NCBI GenBank assembly: GCA_015146655.1
Contig: VKHL01000010.1
Span: forward strand, 124,001 to 188,000
Direction of reading: 5' to 3'
DNA length: 64,000 nt
Origin: Ochromonas danica
Taxonomy: Eukaryota > Sar > Chrysophyceae > Chromulinales > Chromulinaceae
Part shown: in pieces, positions 1 to 10,723 of the stretch
Layout: every line of letters starts with the position of its first letter
How positions within the stretch are numbered: the first letter of the stretch is position 1
Notes under the pieces: generated by a model
Databases searched by the model: none
The model's input: the letters and a program-made list of their open reading frames with translations, nothing else
What the model was told of the DNA's origin: nothing
Made by a program: the position numbers and the translations under genes

Positions 1-309
1 ACACCTAATCGACCAAGCGCTCAATCAGCCGATTGGAGAGAAGAGAAACCTTTTCTTCTTCCAATTTATCGCCAACGTTCTACTGCAACACAAGAGCTAA
101 AAATATCTTTATTTTATGAGGGTGTTCGCTGTGATCATCTTGTCGGAAGTTGGCATTTGCCTATCGACCTTCATTCTCCACAGGCTTTTCAAGAGAAGAG
201 TTTTGAATTAAATGATGTTGGTCAAGAGGCCCAACGTGCGGCCATGAAAGCCAAGAGCGAAGGCCGGTCTTTACCTGTACTTTCTTTTACACTGCTGCCT
301 TCTGAGTGA
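1..309 (+). CDS. C-terminal fragment of unknown protein (5' end outside window)
   Basis: Frame 1 is open from the first base and reaches a TGA at 307-309, giving about 102 residues that end TLLPSE. I do not recognise the family. The run of short alternating hydrophobic stretches (for example ELKISLFYEGVRCDHLVGSW) looks like beta strands and would fit a C2-like or immunoglobulin-like fold, but that is inference. The sequence GTGAGT at 306-311 overlaps the stop and is a good splice donor, so the last codons could instead be spliced onward to a short terminal exon before about 380. The next gene ends convergently at 434, leaving a gap of about 125 bases. Confidence 0.55.
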   Translation, partial: TPNRPSAQSADWREEKPFLLPIYRQRSTATQELKISLFYEGVRCDHLVGSWHLPIDLHSPQAFQEKSFELNDVGQEAQRAAMKAKSEGRSLPVLSFTLLPSE

Positions 310-433
310 GTAACAATCGCGGCTTCATGAATAATATTTAGTTTCTTCCACTTTTTGTTGCCGGACTTACTCAGTAATTGAATGCGTATTTTCGATCAAG
401 CTTAATTAATTCTATAATATTAACATGAGTAGA

Positions 434-2542
434 TTATGGCATACATTTTCGGATAAAGACAACCTCCTGAGAAGTCACTGACACATCATCCTCTGATGCA
501 ATGCTACTAGAGTCAACTCTTAACAACTCAGGTTGCGCTTCTTCTTCGGCTTCGTCATCTTCTTCCTCCATCTGATTATTTTCTGGGAAACTTCCTGACT
601 CGACCAACTCATCCTTTTCCACCTCTTTCGTCTCCTCCTTCTCCTCATTGTGTGGTTCCTCCCTCTCCTTATCCATGTCTTTCTTCTCCTCCAGTTCTTT
701 GTTATCTTCTCCTTCTTCAACGAAGTCTGCCTCATCCCAATAGGTTTTAGACTCTTCTGAGGGCGACTCAACCGCGCACATATCACATGTGTAGTTATTA
801 CGAAAATAGACATGAAGCTTCTTGGAAGCTAATTGCTTGCAGCAGGTTGGATGCACATAGTGATTGCATGACAAGCCTTTCACACAGTACAAGAACTCCG
901 TGCGAGGACCATAAGATTTTTGACAAAAGCACAGCTTTAGGCTGCGTTGCTTCCCAGCAGGAAGTGGTGGCTCCATAATCATCGTTCCGTAATATTCGTT
1001 GGACAAAGAAACCGCGTAAGTGGCACCATCATTGTCATCACGCACAGTAGTATGCGCTACATGCGATGAATCAACAGAACTCGACACTTGAAGTAATTTC
1101 AAAGGTTCAGGTTCGGGTTTAGGTGGAGGTGGTTGTGGGGGAGGAGCAGTCACGGCCTTGACAACTTTCATCGGTCTATGACTGCGCGATTCACGTTGTG
1201 AAGAAGATGATGCTTTTGATGTCAATAGAGGTCTAGTTGGTTCAGATTCCAAGCACTTTGAACACACAAAATCCCGAAAGTAAAGTGCATAATGAGCCAT
1301 CTTCACATAGTAGATGTTATCCACACAATGCTTGTGAACAAAATGATTACAATATTTCCCACTCTGACAAAATACAAATTCTGCTTGACGAATGTTCGCT
1401 TGCACACCACAAAAGCAGACTGAAATAGAACTTAATTTGAGAGAAGGTTTGCTTTGAAGATAACCAAAGCAAACGTCTGAAAGAGACAAGACGTAAGTTG
1501 CTCGCTCATGGGTAAGACTAACCTCATATCCTTTCACTTTCATGTTGTAAAGGTCATAAACACTGCTGGTGCTAGGACGCATCGTCATAGTTAACCTGCG
1601 ACTTCCATCATCTCTCGATGCCCCGCGCGTGGAGCGAGGCACAGCATTAGAGCTCGTCCCTGAGGCTTTCTTTTCTTCTTCCTTGGACACGGCCACGATG
1701 ATATCAGCTTCCATTTGTTCAGTGTCCAACGGCTGGTCAAACAGATCGTCAGACAATATGATGGATTTGCTTGACTCCACATGATTACCACCAGAATGAT
1801 CAGCAGGGTCGTCGTCTTCATCAGATATCTGAATCCTTCTACTTCTTGTTCGTTTAACTTGATGGGATGATTCCACGGAGTATCCATCATCACTTTGATC
1901 AAGGAATGCAAAGTCGTCATCGAGCAGGTTCATGTTCATTCGATAACGTGTTCTTCGGCCAGAGCGTCTGATTGTTGCCCTTCTCTCACTACGACTATGT
2001 CGAAGATAATGATTATAGTCCTCCTTACTACTTCTTGAAGAGTTCTCTTCCAATACGAAGTCTTCGTCACTGGCCGCAGAGACAGATCCCACTGAGACAT
2101 CCCAGTCTTCCTCCAGATAGTCCACCTCTTTCTCCTTCGCTTTCTTACTCTCTTTAGGCTTATGGGCTTTTTGAGGCTTCGCAGAGGAAGATGCTTTCTT
2201 CGCTTCTTGTTGGAGGAGGTCTTCCTCCTTGTATTTCGGGAAATACTGATAGAATGCTTCACTGCTAGGATAATACCTCGCCAAGGGCCATGACCTTCTA
2301 TTCAGATTCATGAAAGATGTCAATACTTCATTGGTCTCACTCTCCGAGCAACTGCGCAGACTGCTGCTGTCGGAAACAATTTCCTCTCCGTTGTTAAATT
2401 CTTCCATCATTGACTCTGCATGAATTGTAGCATTAGGATCCATCTGATCCATATCAGATGGTACATTATCAAAGCAAGTTAAATCTACATCATAATTTAG
2501 GAGATTTTCATCCATTTCCATGTCCATAAAATGTGTCGACAT
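434..2542 (-). CDS. Acidic protein with two tandem PHD-like Cys/His modules
   Basis: A single-exon gene of 702 residues. Residues about 345-430 and 505-590 are two copies of one module. Each copy has an ATY-x-x-SLS stretch, then CFC, a Cys pair, CNH-x-VH-x-x-C, an aromatic YFR motif and a final C-x-x-C. The Cys/His order resembles a PHD or RING-type cross-brace zinc finger, but the first pair is C-x-C rather than C-x2-C. The N-terminal half is rich in Ser, Asp, Glu and Arg with basic nuclear-type stretches such as RRSGRRTRYR. A Pro-rich linker separates the modules, and the C-terminus is a long Glu/Lys/Asp helix-prone tail. A chromatin or other nuclear role is inferred from composition only. 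The ATG at 2542 is the first in frame. Confidence 0.8.
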   Translation of the reverse strand: MSTHFMDMEMDENLLNYDVDLTCFDNVPSDMDQMDPNATIHAESMMEEFNNGEEIVSDSSSLRSCSESETNEVLTSFMNLNRRSWPLARYYPSSEAFYQYFPKYKEEDLLQQEAKKASSSAKPQKAHKPKESKKAKEKEVDYLEEDWDVSVGSVSAASDEDFVLEENSSRSSKEDYNHYLRHSRSERRATIRRSGRRTRYRMNMNLLDDDFAFLDQSDDGYSVESSHQVKRTRSRRIQISDEDDDPADHSGGNHVESSKSIILSDDLFDQPLDTEQMEADIIVAVSKEEEKKASGTSSNAVPRSTRGASRDDGSRRLTMTMRPSTSSVYDLYNMKVKGYEVSLTHERATYVLSLSDVCFGYLQSKPSLKLSSISVCFCGVQANIRQAEFVFCQSGKYCNHFVHKHCVDNIYYVKMAHYALYFRDFVCSKCLESEPTRPLLTSKASSSSQRESRSHRPMKVVKAVTAPPPQPPPPKPEPEPLKLLQVSSSVDSSHVAHTTVRDDNDGATYAVSLSNEYYGTMIMEPPLPAGKQRSLKLCFCQKSYGPRTEFLYCVKGLSCNHYVHPTCCKQLASKKLHVYFRNNYTCDMCAVESPSEESKTYWDEADFVEEGEDNKELEEKKDMDKEREEPHNEEKEETKEVEKDELVESGSFPENNQMEEEDDEAEEEAQPELLRVDSSSIASEDDVSVTSQEVVFIRKCMP

Positions 2543-2874
2543 CTTTTGTCAATTCATTTTGTTTTTTTAACCTTGATCATCAATTTTACCCCCTTTTCCA
2601 TATTTTACCCAGTTTTCCCAGTTTTCCCAGTTGTTTTCTACGCGGGGTTGTGCGCGAACACACAGTGGAGTGGAGGAGGCGCGGGTCGGGTGCATGGCTT
2701 CTGTTGTTGTTATCAATGAGAACTTCCTCCAATACCAATAAAATACTATCAACAAAAAATATTAGAAGCCTTCCATTGCCGATTTTATTAACATCTCTTT
2801 ACCTCTAGATATCTGTTGCTTTTTAAGGAAGTAAAGTTGCATTAATTGACTGTTAAAAACGACAATATGATAGA
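2543..2874. promoter_or_regulatory. Divergent intergenic region
   Basis: 332 bases between two divergently transcribed genes, so it should hold both promoters. A GC-rich patch with GCGCGAAC lies around 2640-2700 and the flanks are AT-rich. I see no open reading frame or RNA gene that I would defend. Confidence 0.5.
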
Positions 2875-5800
2875 ATGGCTGTTACAGCAATGAAGATTCC
2901 CCTCTATCGTTGCCATTCAAGTTCAACAGAAAAAATCAGATTACAAAGACAAGGATTTCAAATGATATTATCTGTTTTATTCCTGACGGTATTTCTATTT
3001 TCTTCAGTTGCCGGTAGTGATGTCCAATATCATGACGATGTCCTCAAGCAACTAAAACAAGAACCAATCGTATTCAATGATCCATTTAATGGATTGAGTG
3101 CTTCCATGGATTTAGATTTTATGCAACCATTAGAAGGTAAGATACTGAGATTAGCTCGTTTTCCACTGTTTTCCGTTAGGTTGCACTAAGCTGTGCTTTT
3201 GTTAGGCAATGTCACCTCGTCAAAGACGAATTCAACATCCTCTTCTGGCAACAATACGACTACTATACCTCCCACATCTTCCGCCAATACTACATCATCT
3301 TCAAACACAAACATCTTCAGCAACTATACGGAAGTCTTCGAGAACTTTCCTTACAACTATAGTGCAGTGAAGAAATATGTTGGATATGACGCAACTTCCG
3401 AGTTTTCAGGAAGTATGGCCATTTCTTCCAAGTATATTGTGGTTGGAGCCAGTGGTTTTGGTAAGTGCCTTGAGTTGTCCCTCTGTTGTCTTGAAGTTGT
3501 GCTTCAACGCCGTTGATGTGTGTTGATTATAGACAAATTTAGCGGGGTGGTCCATGTTTATCAAGCTCTGACCCAGACATCCTTCAGTCACATGGCTGAT
3601 ATATATGCTCCCAATGGTTCCAATATTAATTTTGGAGTGGCTGTTGATGTTTATGGTGACACTATTTTAATCGGTGCAAATGGCTACAACAGCTATCGAG
3701 GCGTCGCTTATATCTACACGCTTTATGAAAGCGCCTATTGGATCTTGAATGCAACCATCCATTCTCCTCTTCGAATTGGACAAGGATTTGGTCGTTCAGT
3801 TGCGCTGTACAATAATACCATAGTCATCGGAACGGGCGTAAACAATGCGTATGTTTACGAGTATGCTGATGGTGTCTGGCAATTGGTCACCAAGTTCCAA
3901 CCTTTGCAACAATCTTCTAATTTTGGGCGTCGGGTAGATATATATAAAGACACTGTGGTTATCGGCGCGGATAGGATGAACACTAGCTATGGTGCGGCAT
4001 TCGTTTATCGTCGGGTTGCTCCACAATCATGGTCTCTGATGAGTCGACTACAATCTGTGGAGGGCTATAATAGCTTCTTTGGGCATAGCGTGGCCATTTA
4101 CGAGAATACTATTGCTGTGGGCGCTGTGGGCTACCGCTCTGGTTTTTATGCCTCTGAGGGAGTAGATGGTAAGGTGAACTTGTGCTATTGCTGTGTGGTA
4201 TTGTCTGACTTTTCGCTTGCTTTTAGACTGGAGTAAGAATCCAAACAATACGGGTTGGGTTTACCTCTACGATCTTGACACATCTAGTGATGGAAGCGTT
4301 TGGAATCTCTCTTATGCTATTCAATCTCCTGTGGGTATGAATAGTTACTTTGGAAAGGATGTTTCTCTCAATTCCAAATATCTCGCTGTTGGAGCGCCTG
4401 GTTTTCGTAAGTATTGATTGAATGCAATGTGAATGTTGTTATTCTCAATTAATGCTATTTTTCCTGTGTGTAATTCAGCTAACGGAGACACAAAGGGCGC
4501 ATCTTTCATGTACCGCCGCAATGGAGTGTCCAATTATAGCTTGGATATTGCATTTCTTTCTCCTGGAACTAACAACGGATACTTTGGGTACACTGTTCGA
4601 CTCAGCGATCTATACAATGTCATTGTTGGAGCCATAGGATACAGTAAGCTCTTCGATTTTTAAGTGCTTTTAAGGCTTATGGCTGATCTGATCATTTTCT
4701 ATGAATAGATGCTTTTGAAGGCGCGGTTTACTTGCTACCTTTGTCGACAAAGAGTTCCACTGGTGGAGGGACTTCCGGTGGTGGTACCAGTGGTGTTGGG
4801 ACGGTTACCACGAGTTCCAACGGCACATCAACAACGCTTTTGGGGGTGTTGATAGCATTGTTGCTCTTGGTGCTACTAGCGGCAGTTGTAGCTTATACCT
4901 GCGGTTGGAGTTTGTGTGGCTTTTGTTGTCCTGTAGTGGCCCCTCCACTCAAAAAGAAGAAGAAGAAGAAAGATGACGAAGATGATGATTCTCCTTACAC
5001 GGTGCACAGCTACGTCGGTTATTCGGAAATTGATGATAACTACACCTACAATACAGAGCCTGTTCCTTATAGTCACGCCTACCCTCCTCGTCCTGGCATG
5101 ATGCCTCCACCTGCGAAGATGTTGGAGATGGAGAAAGAAAAGGCTCTGGCTATGGGAAAGAGCCTGGATGGAAAGGGGGAAAGCGGGGTCGTTGGAGAGG
5201 GAGGTATTATCACTCAAGCCACCGAGGGTTATATTCGCAAACTCTTCCCGTACAAAGTGCACAGTTATCGAGGATATGAGGAAGATCAAGCTGCCGGTAT
5301 TGATCCCAATACCGTTGTTGATGATAAGATAAGAGCTAATGATGCTGTTACACAAGGTAATACGATGGTCAACGCTGGCTCCGGTGCTTTGCAAAGTATG
5401 CAATCTATGAATTCAATGGCTTCCTCTGATTACTTTGGTGACGAGCACCGTCGAATATTTAGCGAGAACTCTTTTATGGGTTACCCTTCATTGCCCCCTG
5501 CTTACCAAGCACGCAGACCACTCGGAACAGATTCCGCACCGGTGTCGATGGACTCCACAGATTTCGGCAGCGTTCTCGCTGGTAGCGATTTTAATATGGA
5601 TTCAAGCTTCTTTCAGGATAGATGGGCTGCCCATCCTCCTCTTCCAGGACATAATGGCAAAGCATCAAGCGGCACCACAAGTAATGGTAGTAGTATGTCA
5701 AGCAGTACCACTCGAAAGAAGAGCCAAGTGAGCTTCAAAGATGATGGAAATTCGTCTGCAGCCTCTGAATTGTTTGTGATGAAGAAATCGTCTGACGAAC

Positions 5801-7653
5801 CTTCTTCACAGCAAGTTCGCTATATATCTCCTGATGAAGCAAGCAAGGAACAGTCCATTCGCTCTTATGTGGACCAAGCAAAGGCTCAGTATGCCGAAGT
5901 GCTTAAGAGGCGCATGCAGAGCCAAACTGACTCCTCCGTTGATAGTAATACGACTTATGGTAGAGATGTCGTCGTTTCTCTCCCTCAGGTGTATGCTCAA
6001 GAGCAATCTAGTGTTTCCGATCTCTCTCAGTCAATGACTGAGAATTCCTCGTCCGCTTCCGCCTCCTATGTGGAGCAGGCTAGGCAGCAATATGCCGCTT
6101 TGAAACAACAACGACAACGACAACGAGGTGATTTCATGCAACCCGCTCAGGATGAGGCGACAGTCTGCAGCTCCTTGACTGTTACTACTGCTTCCAGCAA
6201 TAATGGTATAACCGTAGAGACGAGTGGAACTTCTGAATCAGAGCCACCACACGACATGTCGTTTTATGCTGTTGCCCCTGCATCATCTGTTGGCAGTTCT
6301 GCTGATCAGCGATCCAACCTGGTTCAGCAAGCTCGAGCTCGTTATTCTGCAGCATTGGCGCGCTTGCATCCATCTCAAGAAGGCTCAGAAAGTTCAGGTC
6401 CAGATGTGCAATCGCCGTCTGTTGACGCGGTCTCCACGTCAGCCTCTTCTCCAAGTGGCTCAGAAGTTTTGGTTCAAAAGGCAAAAGCTCAGTATGCACG
6501 CATCCAAGCTAAACGTTCCGAGATGTCAAGTACATCGTCATCTTCTGCTGACACAGCTGCTTCGTCGTCCAATTCGTCGATTAATTCTTCCACTAGTTCT
6601 GAACCGTCTTATGTGGAACTCGCTAAGGCTCAATATTCGCGCATGCTGTCCCAAAAGCAACAAAATATGAGCCCTCATTCGTCATCTAATAGTTTCGAAG
6701 CTGCCTCTGAGCCAGTGGATGATGGATCTATTGCTTCCACGCCTTCCTCGGCAAGCTCCTCGAGTGCAGTAGATTTAGCCAAGGCTCGCTATGCTGAATA
6801 CTTGGCCAAGAAAAAGACAGCGCGGAATATCTCTGAAGGAAAACCAATTGCGCTGAGCTCTCCGCTTGCACGAGTGAATAGCGATGCCTCTAAACTCCCT
6901 TCACCGCCGCCAACTACTCCTCCTCGTTACCCTTCTCAGCCTTCTATGGAGGAAGGAAAACCTCTCGAGAAGCGATTTGAAGGAGTTAGCGCCCGAAGAG
7001 ACGAGAGCTTCACTGCAAGTCCTTTCCTTGAACCTTTGGCGACTATTGATGAAGGTCCTGATGAGTCTTCCGATGCTCAATCTCCTATGAATCCCAAACA
7101 AGCTTCAACAGCACTAGACAGTGCAAGCAAGGCAACTTCTGTCCTAGCAGCTGCTAGACAGAGGCTGCTGGAAGAAGAAAAGCGTGCTCAATTTGCAGCA
7201 CAGAGCGCTGCTGCTGAAGAAGGACTAAAGGAGGTGCAAGAGCGAAATCGCTTGAAGGAAGAAGCACGTATCCGTGCTGAAGAGAAGGCTCGGGCAAGAT
7301 TTGCCATGTTTAAAGCCAAGGTTGAGCAACATTCACAGGTTGAGGAGATGGTTCCCATGACTCCTGCAGTGTCCAATGAAAACCAACAATATCATACCAT
7401 AACACCCATCTTACAGAGAGTAGAAGAAGCTCCTACTCCAGTACCATCTGCTATTCGAGGCAATTCCTCCGCTCGATCTACTTCATCTTCTTCCTCTTCT
7501 CGTGGTGTTTTACGTGCTGCCCGCGCCGCAAAATCCACGTCTGGAGAGGAGGAAGAAAGCAAGAAGACCACCTCCACTACGTCAACATTACTCTCTCCTT
7601 ATTCTTCACCTGCTAAACCTCGATCCGAAGACGATAATTTACCTGAACCTTAA
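2875..7653 (+). CDS. Integrin-alpha-like FG-GAP membrane protein with long repeat-bearing tail
   Basis: Six exons: 2875-3136, 3206-3460, 3533-4168, 4227-4406, 4479-4643 and 4709-7653. They join in frame into about 1,480 residues. A signal peptide follows Met at 2962 (ILSVLFLTVFLFSSVAG), so translation may start there rather than at 2875. The ectodomain has seven FG-GAP-like blades, for example FGVAVDVYGDTILIGANGY and FGKDVSLNSKYLAVGAPGF, consistent with an integrin-alpha-type beta-propeller. A Ser/Thr/Asn linker and a Gly/Ser/Thr linker flank the propeller. One transmembrane helix lies near residues 546-571, followed by Cys-rich and Lys-rich juxtamembrane stretches. The cytoplasmic tail (about 900 residues) has two VHSY-x-GY motifs and seven copies of a helical A-[KR]-x-x-Y motif. 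All five introns are phase 1. The likely role is a cell-surface adhesion or recognition receptor; the ligand is unknown. Confidence 0.85.
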
Positions 7654-8368
7654 GTCTTAGCATTGCTTCTTATTTGATATGATTGACGACTGATAACTAA
7701 TATGTTTTTCTTTTTTGTTGTTGCTGTCCCAAAGAGTTTTCTGTCTCAGTGCTGATTGTGGATGAATAATTGTGTATTTTTGCAATGAATCGCTATTCTC
7801 GCGAGCAGATTCTTAGATAAGACTCTTTGTATCTTTATTTTGGATGCTGGGGCTATAATAATTGAGCAATACTATGTAGTAATTATACTTTCTACTCTAC
7901 AGTTGAAAAACACCAGGTTGATGAGTGTCTATAAACAACCTTGGCTTTGTTTTCCAATTGGAATATATTGAATCAAGTACTAAATCAAGTTAAATCAAGT
8001 ACTAAATCATATTCTTTTACTTCTTTTATCCCACTTTTATATCATCACATTCGCATTCCCAACAGATTCTGATTCATTGTTGTTGCTGTATGCTGTGTGG
8101 GTGGGAAGTTAAAGACCATCACGGCGAGAGAGAGGTGAGAGAAGTGCCCACTCACCACCAACAGCTCTCCTCAACGTCCCAGAAACGTCTTTAAAAGTCA
8201 AATAAACGCATTCTACACGGTTTTTTGTTCTTCTCTGCCCTTGGACTGTGCAGTGGCAGTGCAGCCTGTGCCTTCTGTGGGGGCATGGCATGTGAGCAGA
8301 TCGATTGTTGCTGTCTATCATCATCTCATACTAACTACTACAAGTACTACTACTACAACATAATAAAG
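7654..8368. other. Intergenic region, no gene seen
   Basis: AT-rich 3' flank of the FG-GAP gene, then the promoter and leader of the small gene at 8369. A short tandem duplication of a TCAAGTACTAAATCA-like unit lies at about 7971-8010. Open frames here are short and of biased composition, and I do not call any of them. Confidence 0.5.
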
Positions 8369-8842
8369 ATGTTCACTTCCAGAATTGTCCGTGCTCCCAG
8401 GTCTGAATTTTATTTGAAAAAGCATCTTTTGTTATTATTTTTTTTTAATCCTCTTAGTGGATGATAGATTTGTCTGAATTGATTTTGATGTTTTTTGTTT
8501 GTTTTGTTTTGCGGTGGTGGTGTCTTTAGAGTTGCTGGCCGATGCATGTCCACTGCCAAGCGCAGCTTTGAGAAGACTTCTCTTGAGACCTGGACTGGTG
8601 ATTCTGGCGTAAGATTTTATTACGTTTCTTAATATTTTTGTTTCTCCCAGTTAATCAAAATTGGGAAACTTCTCTCTCTCTCTCACTAGGCCTACCCCAT
8701 CATGTGCATCGCCTCTGGTGCTGGTCTGATGGCTGGTTACTGCATGTACAAGGCCTGCAAGAAGGACCCTGATGTCAAGATCTTGCCTGACTATAGAAAG
8801 ACTGCTCTCCGTGGCGAAGATTCTTTCAAGTTCGACAACTAA
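8369..8842 (+). CDS. Small mitochondrial protein, B12D/NDUFA4 (MLRQ)-like
   Basis: Three small exons, 8369-8400, 8530-8608 and 8690-8842, join in frame to 87 residues. No single long open frame covers the gene. The N-terminus (MFTSRIVRAPRVAGRCMST) is basic and Ser/Thr/Arg-rich, like a mitochondrial presequence. The core has AYPIMCIASGAGLMAGYCMY, a single hydrophobic segment, followed by KACKKDPDVKI and a YRKTA motif. This layout matches the B12D/MLRQ family, whose NDUFA4-type members sit in inner-membrane respiratory complexes. The first donor reads GTCTGA, a weak match, but the join restores the frame. Confidence is good that it is a gene, moderate for the family. Confidence 0.65.
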
Positions 8843-9025
8843 ACGCCTTCCCCTGCCGCCGCCCTTCTCCCCCTTGAATGACTCTTGAAGGATGTCATGC
8901 TGCTCTTTTTTGCTTGCGTCTTTCTTATGTACTGTTTCTGAAGGGTACATATAATCCTTAAGAAGAAGAGTTTGTAGTTTCATTTTCATTTATACAATAC
9001 AATCACAACACACACACACGGTTTA

Positions 9026-10027
9026 TCACGCGGTCGTCACAGCAGATAAATTCATTGTTATTATCGGTACACCAAGGAAAGAAGGACCATCTTGAGCACT
9101 AGTTCCTCCAATTATTAAGGATGATGAAGAACTGTGTGGCAAGCAGGCCAATACTTCAGAAAGCTCTTGTTTAGCTTCCCAAGTTTTGATCGGCGATTGA
9201 TCCACGCCACCTTCTGACTGCAAGGCATTGAGATCCCATGCCTTGACAGTCGCATCGGCAGAGAAGGATAGCAAGCAATTGTTCAAGTGAAGATGTGGCA
9301 AGTGGAGGAAGGAGGCACCATAGCAAGCTCGTTCATGCAGACGACACAATGCTAAGCATTCTGCTCCTTGTCGAACATCAAACAGACCCATTGTTCCCGA
9401 TCCAAACGTGACTGTTATCAAATGAGGGTTTGACTCGTTACCCCAACAAACCTGTGACAAGATAGAAGACGTTAGCTAAATAGAGAAGAGATAACAAGGT
9501 AGACTAACACTCACCGAAGTGGCATGTCCAAGATCATCAGAAGCAAGATCTAGTACAAGAGCAGTGGAGTTGTTGCTTGCACTATCCGATGAGGAAGATG
9601 GTGTCGAAGTTGCATAAGAACGGAAGTCCATCATACGCACGGTGGCATCCGAGGCAGCGACGGCCAGCACATTCGCCGCACAGGGACACCACTTGGCATC
9701 AAACACAAACACTTCTCCACTGGCATTACGAGCTCCTCCAAAGGCGGTTTGTTGAGATGAAATAGGTAATAAAGGGAAATTGAATCGATTTCTTCCTTCA
9801 ACAAGATCCCATAGATAAATTGAATTATCTGCTCCACTCAATAACTCTGTAGAACAATGAGGATTAGGTTCGAGTACATAGATTTGAGAATATTCTGAAG
9901 CATGTTGGAAGTGATGGAGAGGGTCACGATCACTTCGTTGTCGTGTCTGTGCTGTTGTGCTGCTAGACTGCTGCTGCTGCGGCTGCTGCTGCTGTTGTGT
10001 TGGGGGATTAATATTGTTGTTATTGTT

Positions 10028-10075
<48 letters not shown>

Positions 10076-10378
10076 ATTGTTATTGTCTGGTAGAGTGAAA
10101 GGCCAGACAGAAATCTTTCCATCAGATCCTGCAAGATAGACACGATCTAAAGAAATAGTACATCGAAGTACTTCAGCAGCGATGTTGTGATTAAAAGTAC
10201 GGATCGTTTTATTTTTGGTGAGATCCCACACTTTCCCACTGCCATCCTCTGATCCACTCACTAACAAGTTCTCGTCGAATGGTGTGCCGCGCAGATCAAA
10301 GCATCGTCCCTTGTGACCCAAGAGACGAGACTTGATCTGACGGTCAGTGGGCGGAGAGGTTGAGACCATCGCTGCCAT
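9026..10378 (-). CDS. WD40-repeat protein with Asn/Gln-rich insert
   Basis: Two exons, 10378-9515 and 9451-9026, join across a 63-base intron (ATS then VCWGNES) to give 429 residues. WD40 signatures include LLGHKGRCFDL, SGSEDGSGKVWDL, LSGADNSIYLWDL and FSADATVKAWDLNAL, enough for a six- or seven-blade propeller. A long Asn then Gln tract after about residue 97 loops out between blades. I cannot assign the orthologue. It is smaller than most scaffold WD40 proteins and has no other domain. WD40 propellers act as protein-interaction platforms, so the partner is unknown. The ATG at 10378 gives MAAMVSTS and lies just before the first blade. Confidence 0.8.
9966..10086 (-). repeat. Triplet repeat coding for poly-Asn and poly-Gln
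   Basis: On the + strand this reads as CTG-rich triplets followed by a long (GTT/ATT)n run. On the coding strand it gives an Asn tract of more than 20 residues and then Gln-rich sequence inside the WD40 protein. It is likely to be length-polymorphic. Confidence 0.9.
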
Positions 10379-10723
10379 TCTTCACCTGCTGGTTCTTGCT
10401 TGTTCTTGGCCTTTTCCCTCACTAATTCCACCATGGATTCCGTGGAATACCTCTCTTCTCTACAGCAGACTGCATCCGCATGGTTTATGGTTTGATATCT
10501 TCAGTTCGTGTTCATTTAGTTTAGGATTGCTGTCGTGCATTTAAGAAAGGTTCATTCCATGGGGAAGCGATGAGATGGGTAAATATTATTTATCACTATT
10601 ACTATTGCGCTTACCAACAAGAGAGAAGGTAAGAATTCTATGAGAACATTCTGACAGCACTGTGCTCCACTTGAGCATTGAAGCACAGCAGCCAATAACA
10701 ACAAATTATGCCAAAGCGCAACT
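10379..10723. other. Intergenic region, no gene seen
   Basis: 345 bases holding the promoter of the WD40 gene (minus strand, start 10378) and the 3' flank of the acyl-CoA dehydrogenase gene (ends 10724). No further coding or RNA feature is visible. Confidence 0.5.

Noticed and set aside
4876-5403. 175-codon minus-strand frame opposite the FG-GAP gene
   Set aside because: It lies wholly opposite a well supported exon with transmembrane and motif content, and has no recognisable features.
9902-10143. Frames of pure Val/Leu or Thr/Ile runs around the triplet repeat
   Set aside because: Alternative readings of the Asn-coding triplet tract in the WD40 gene.
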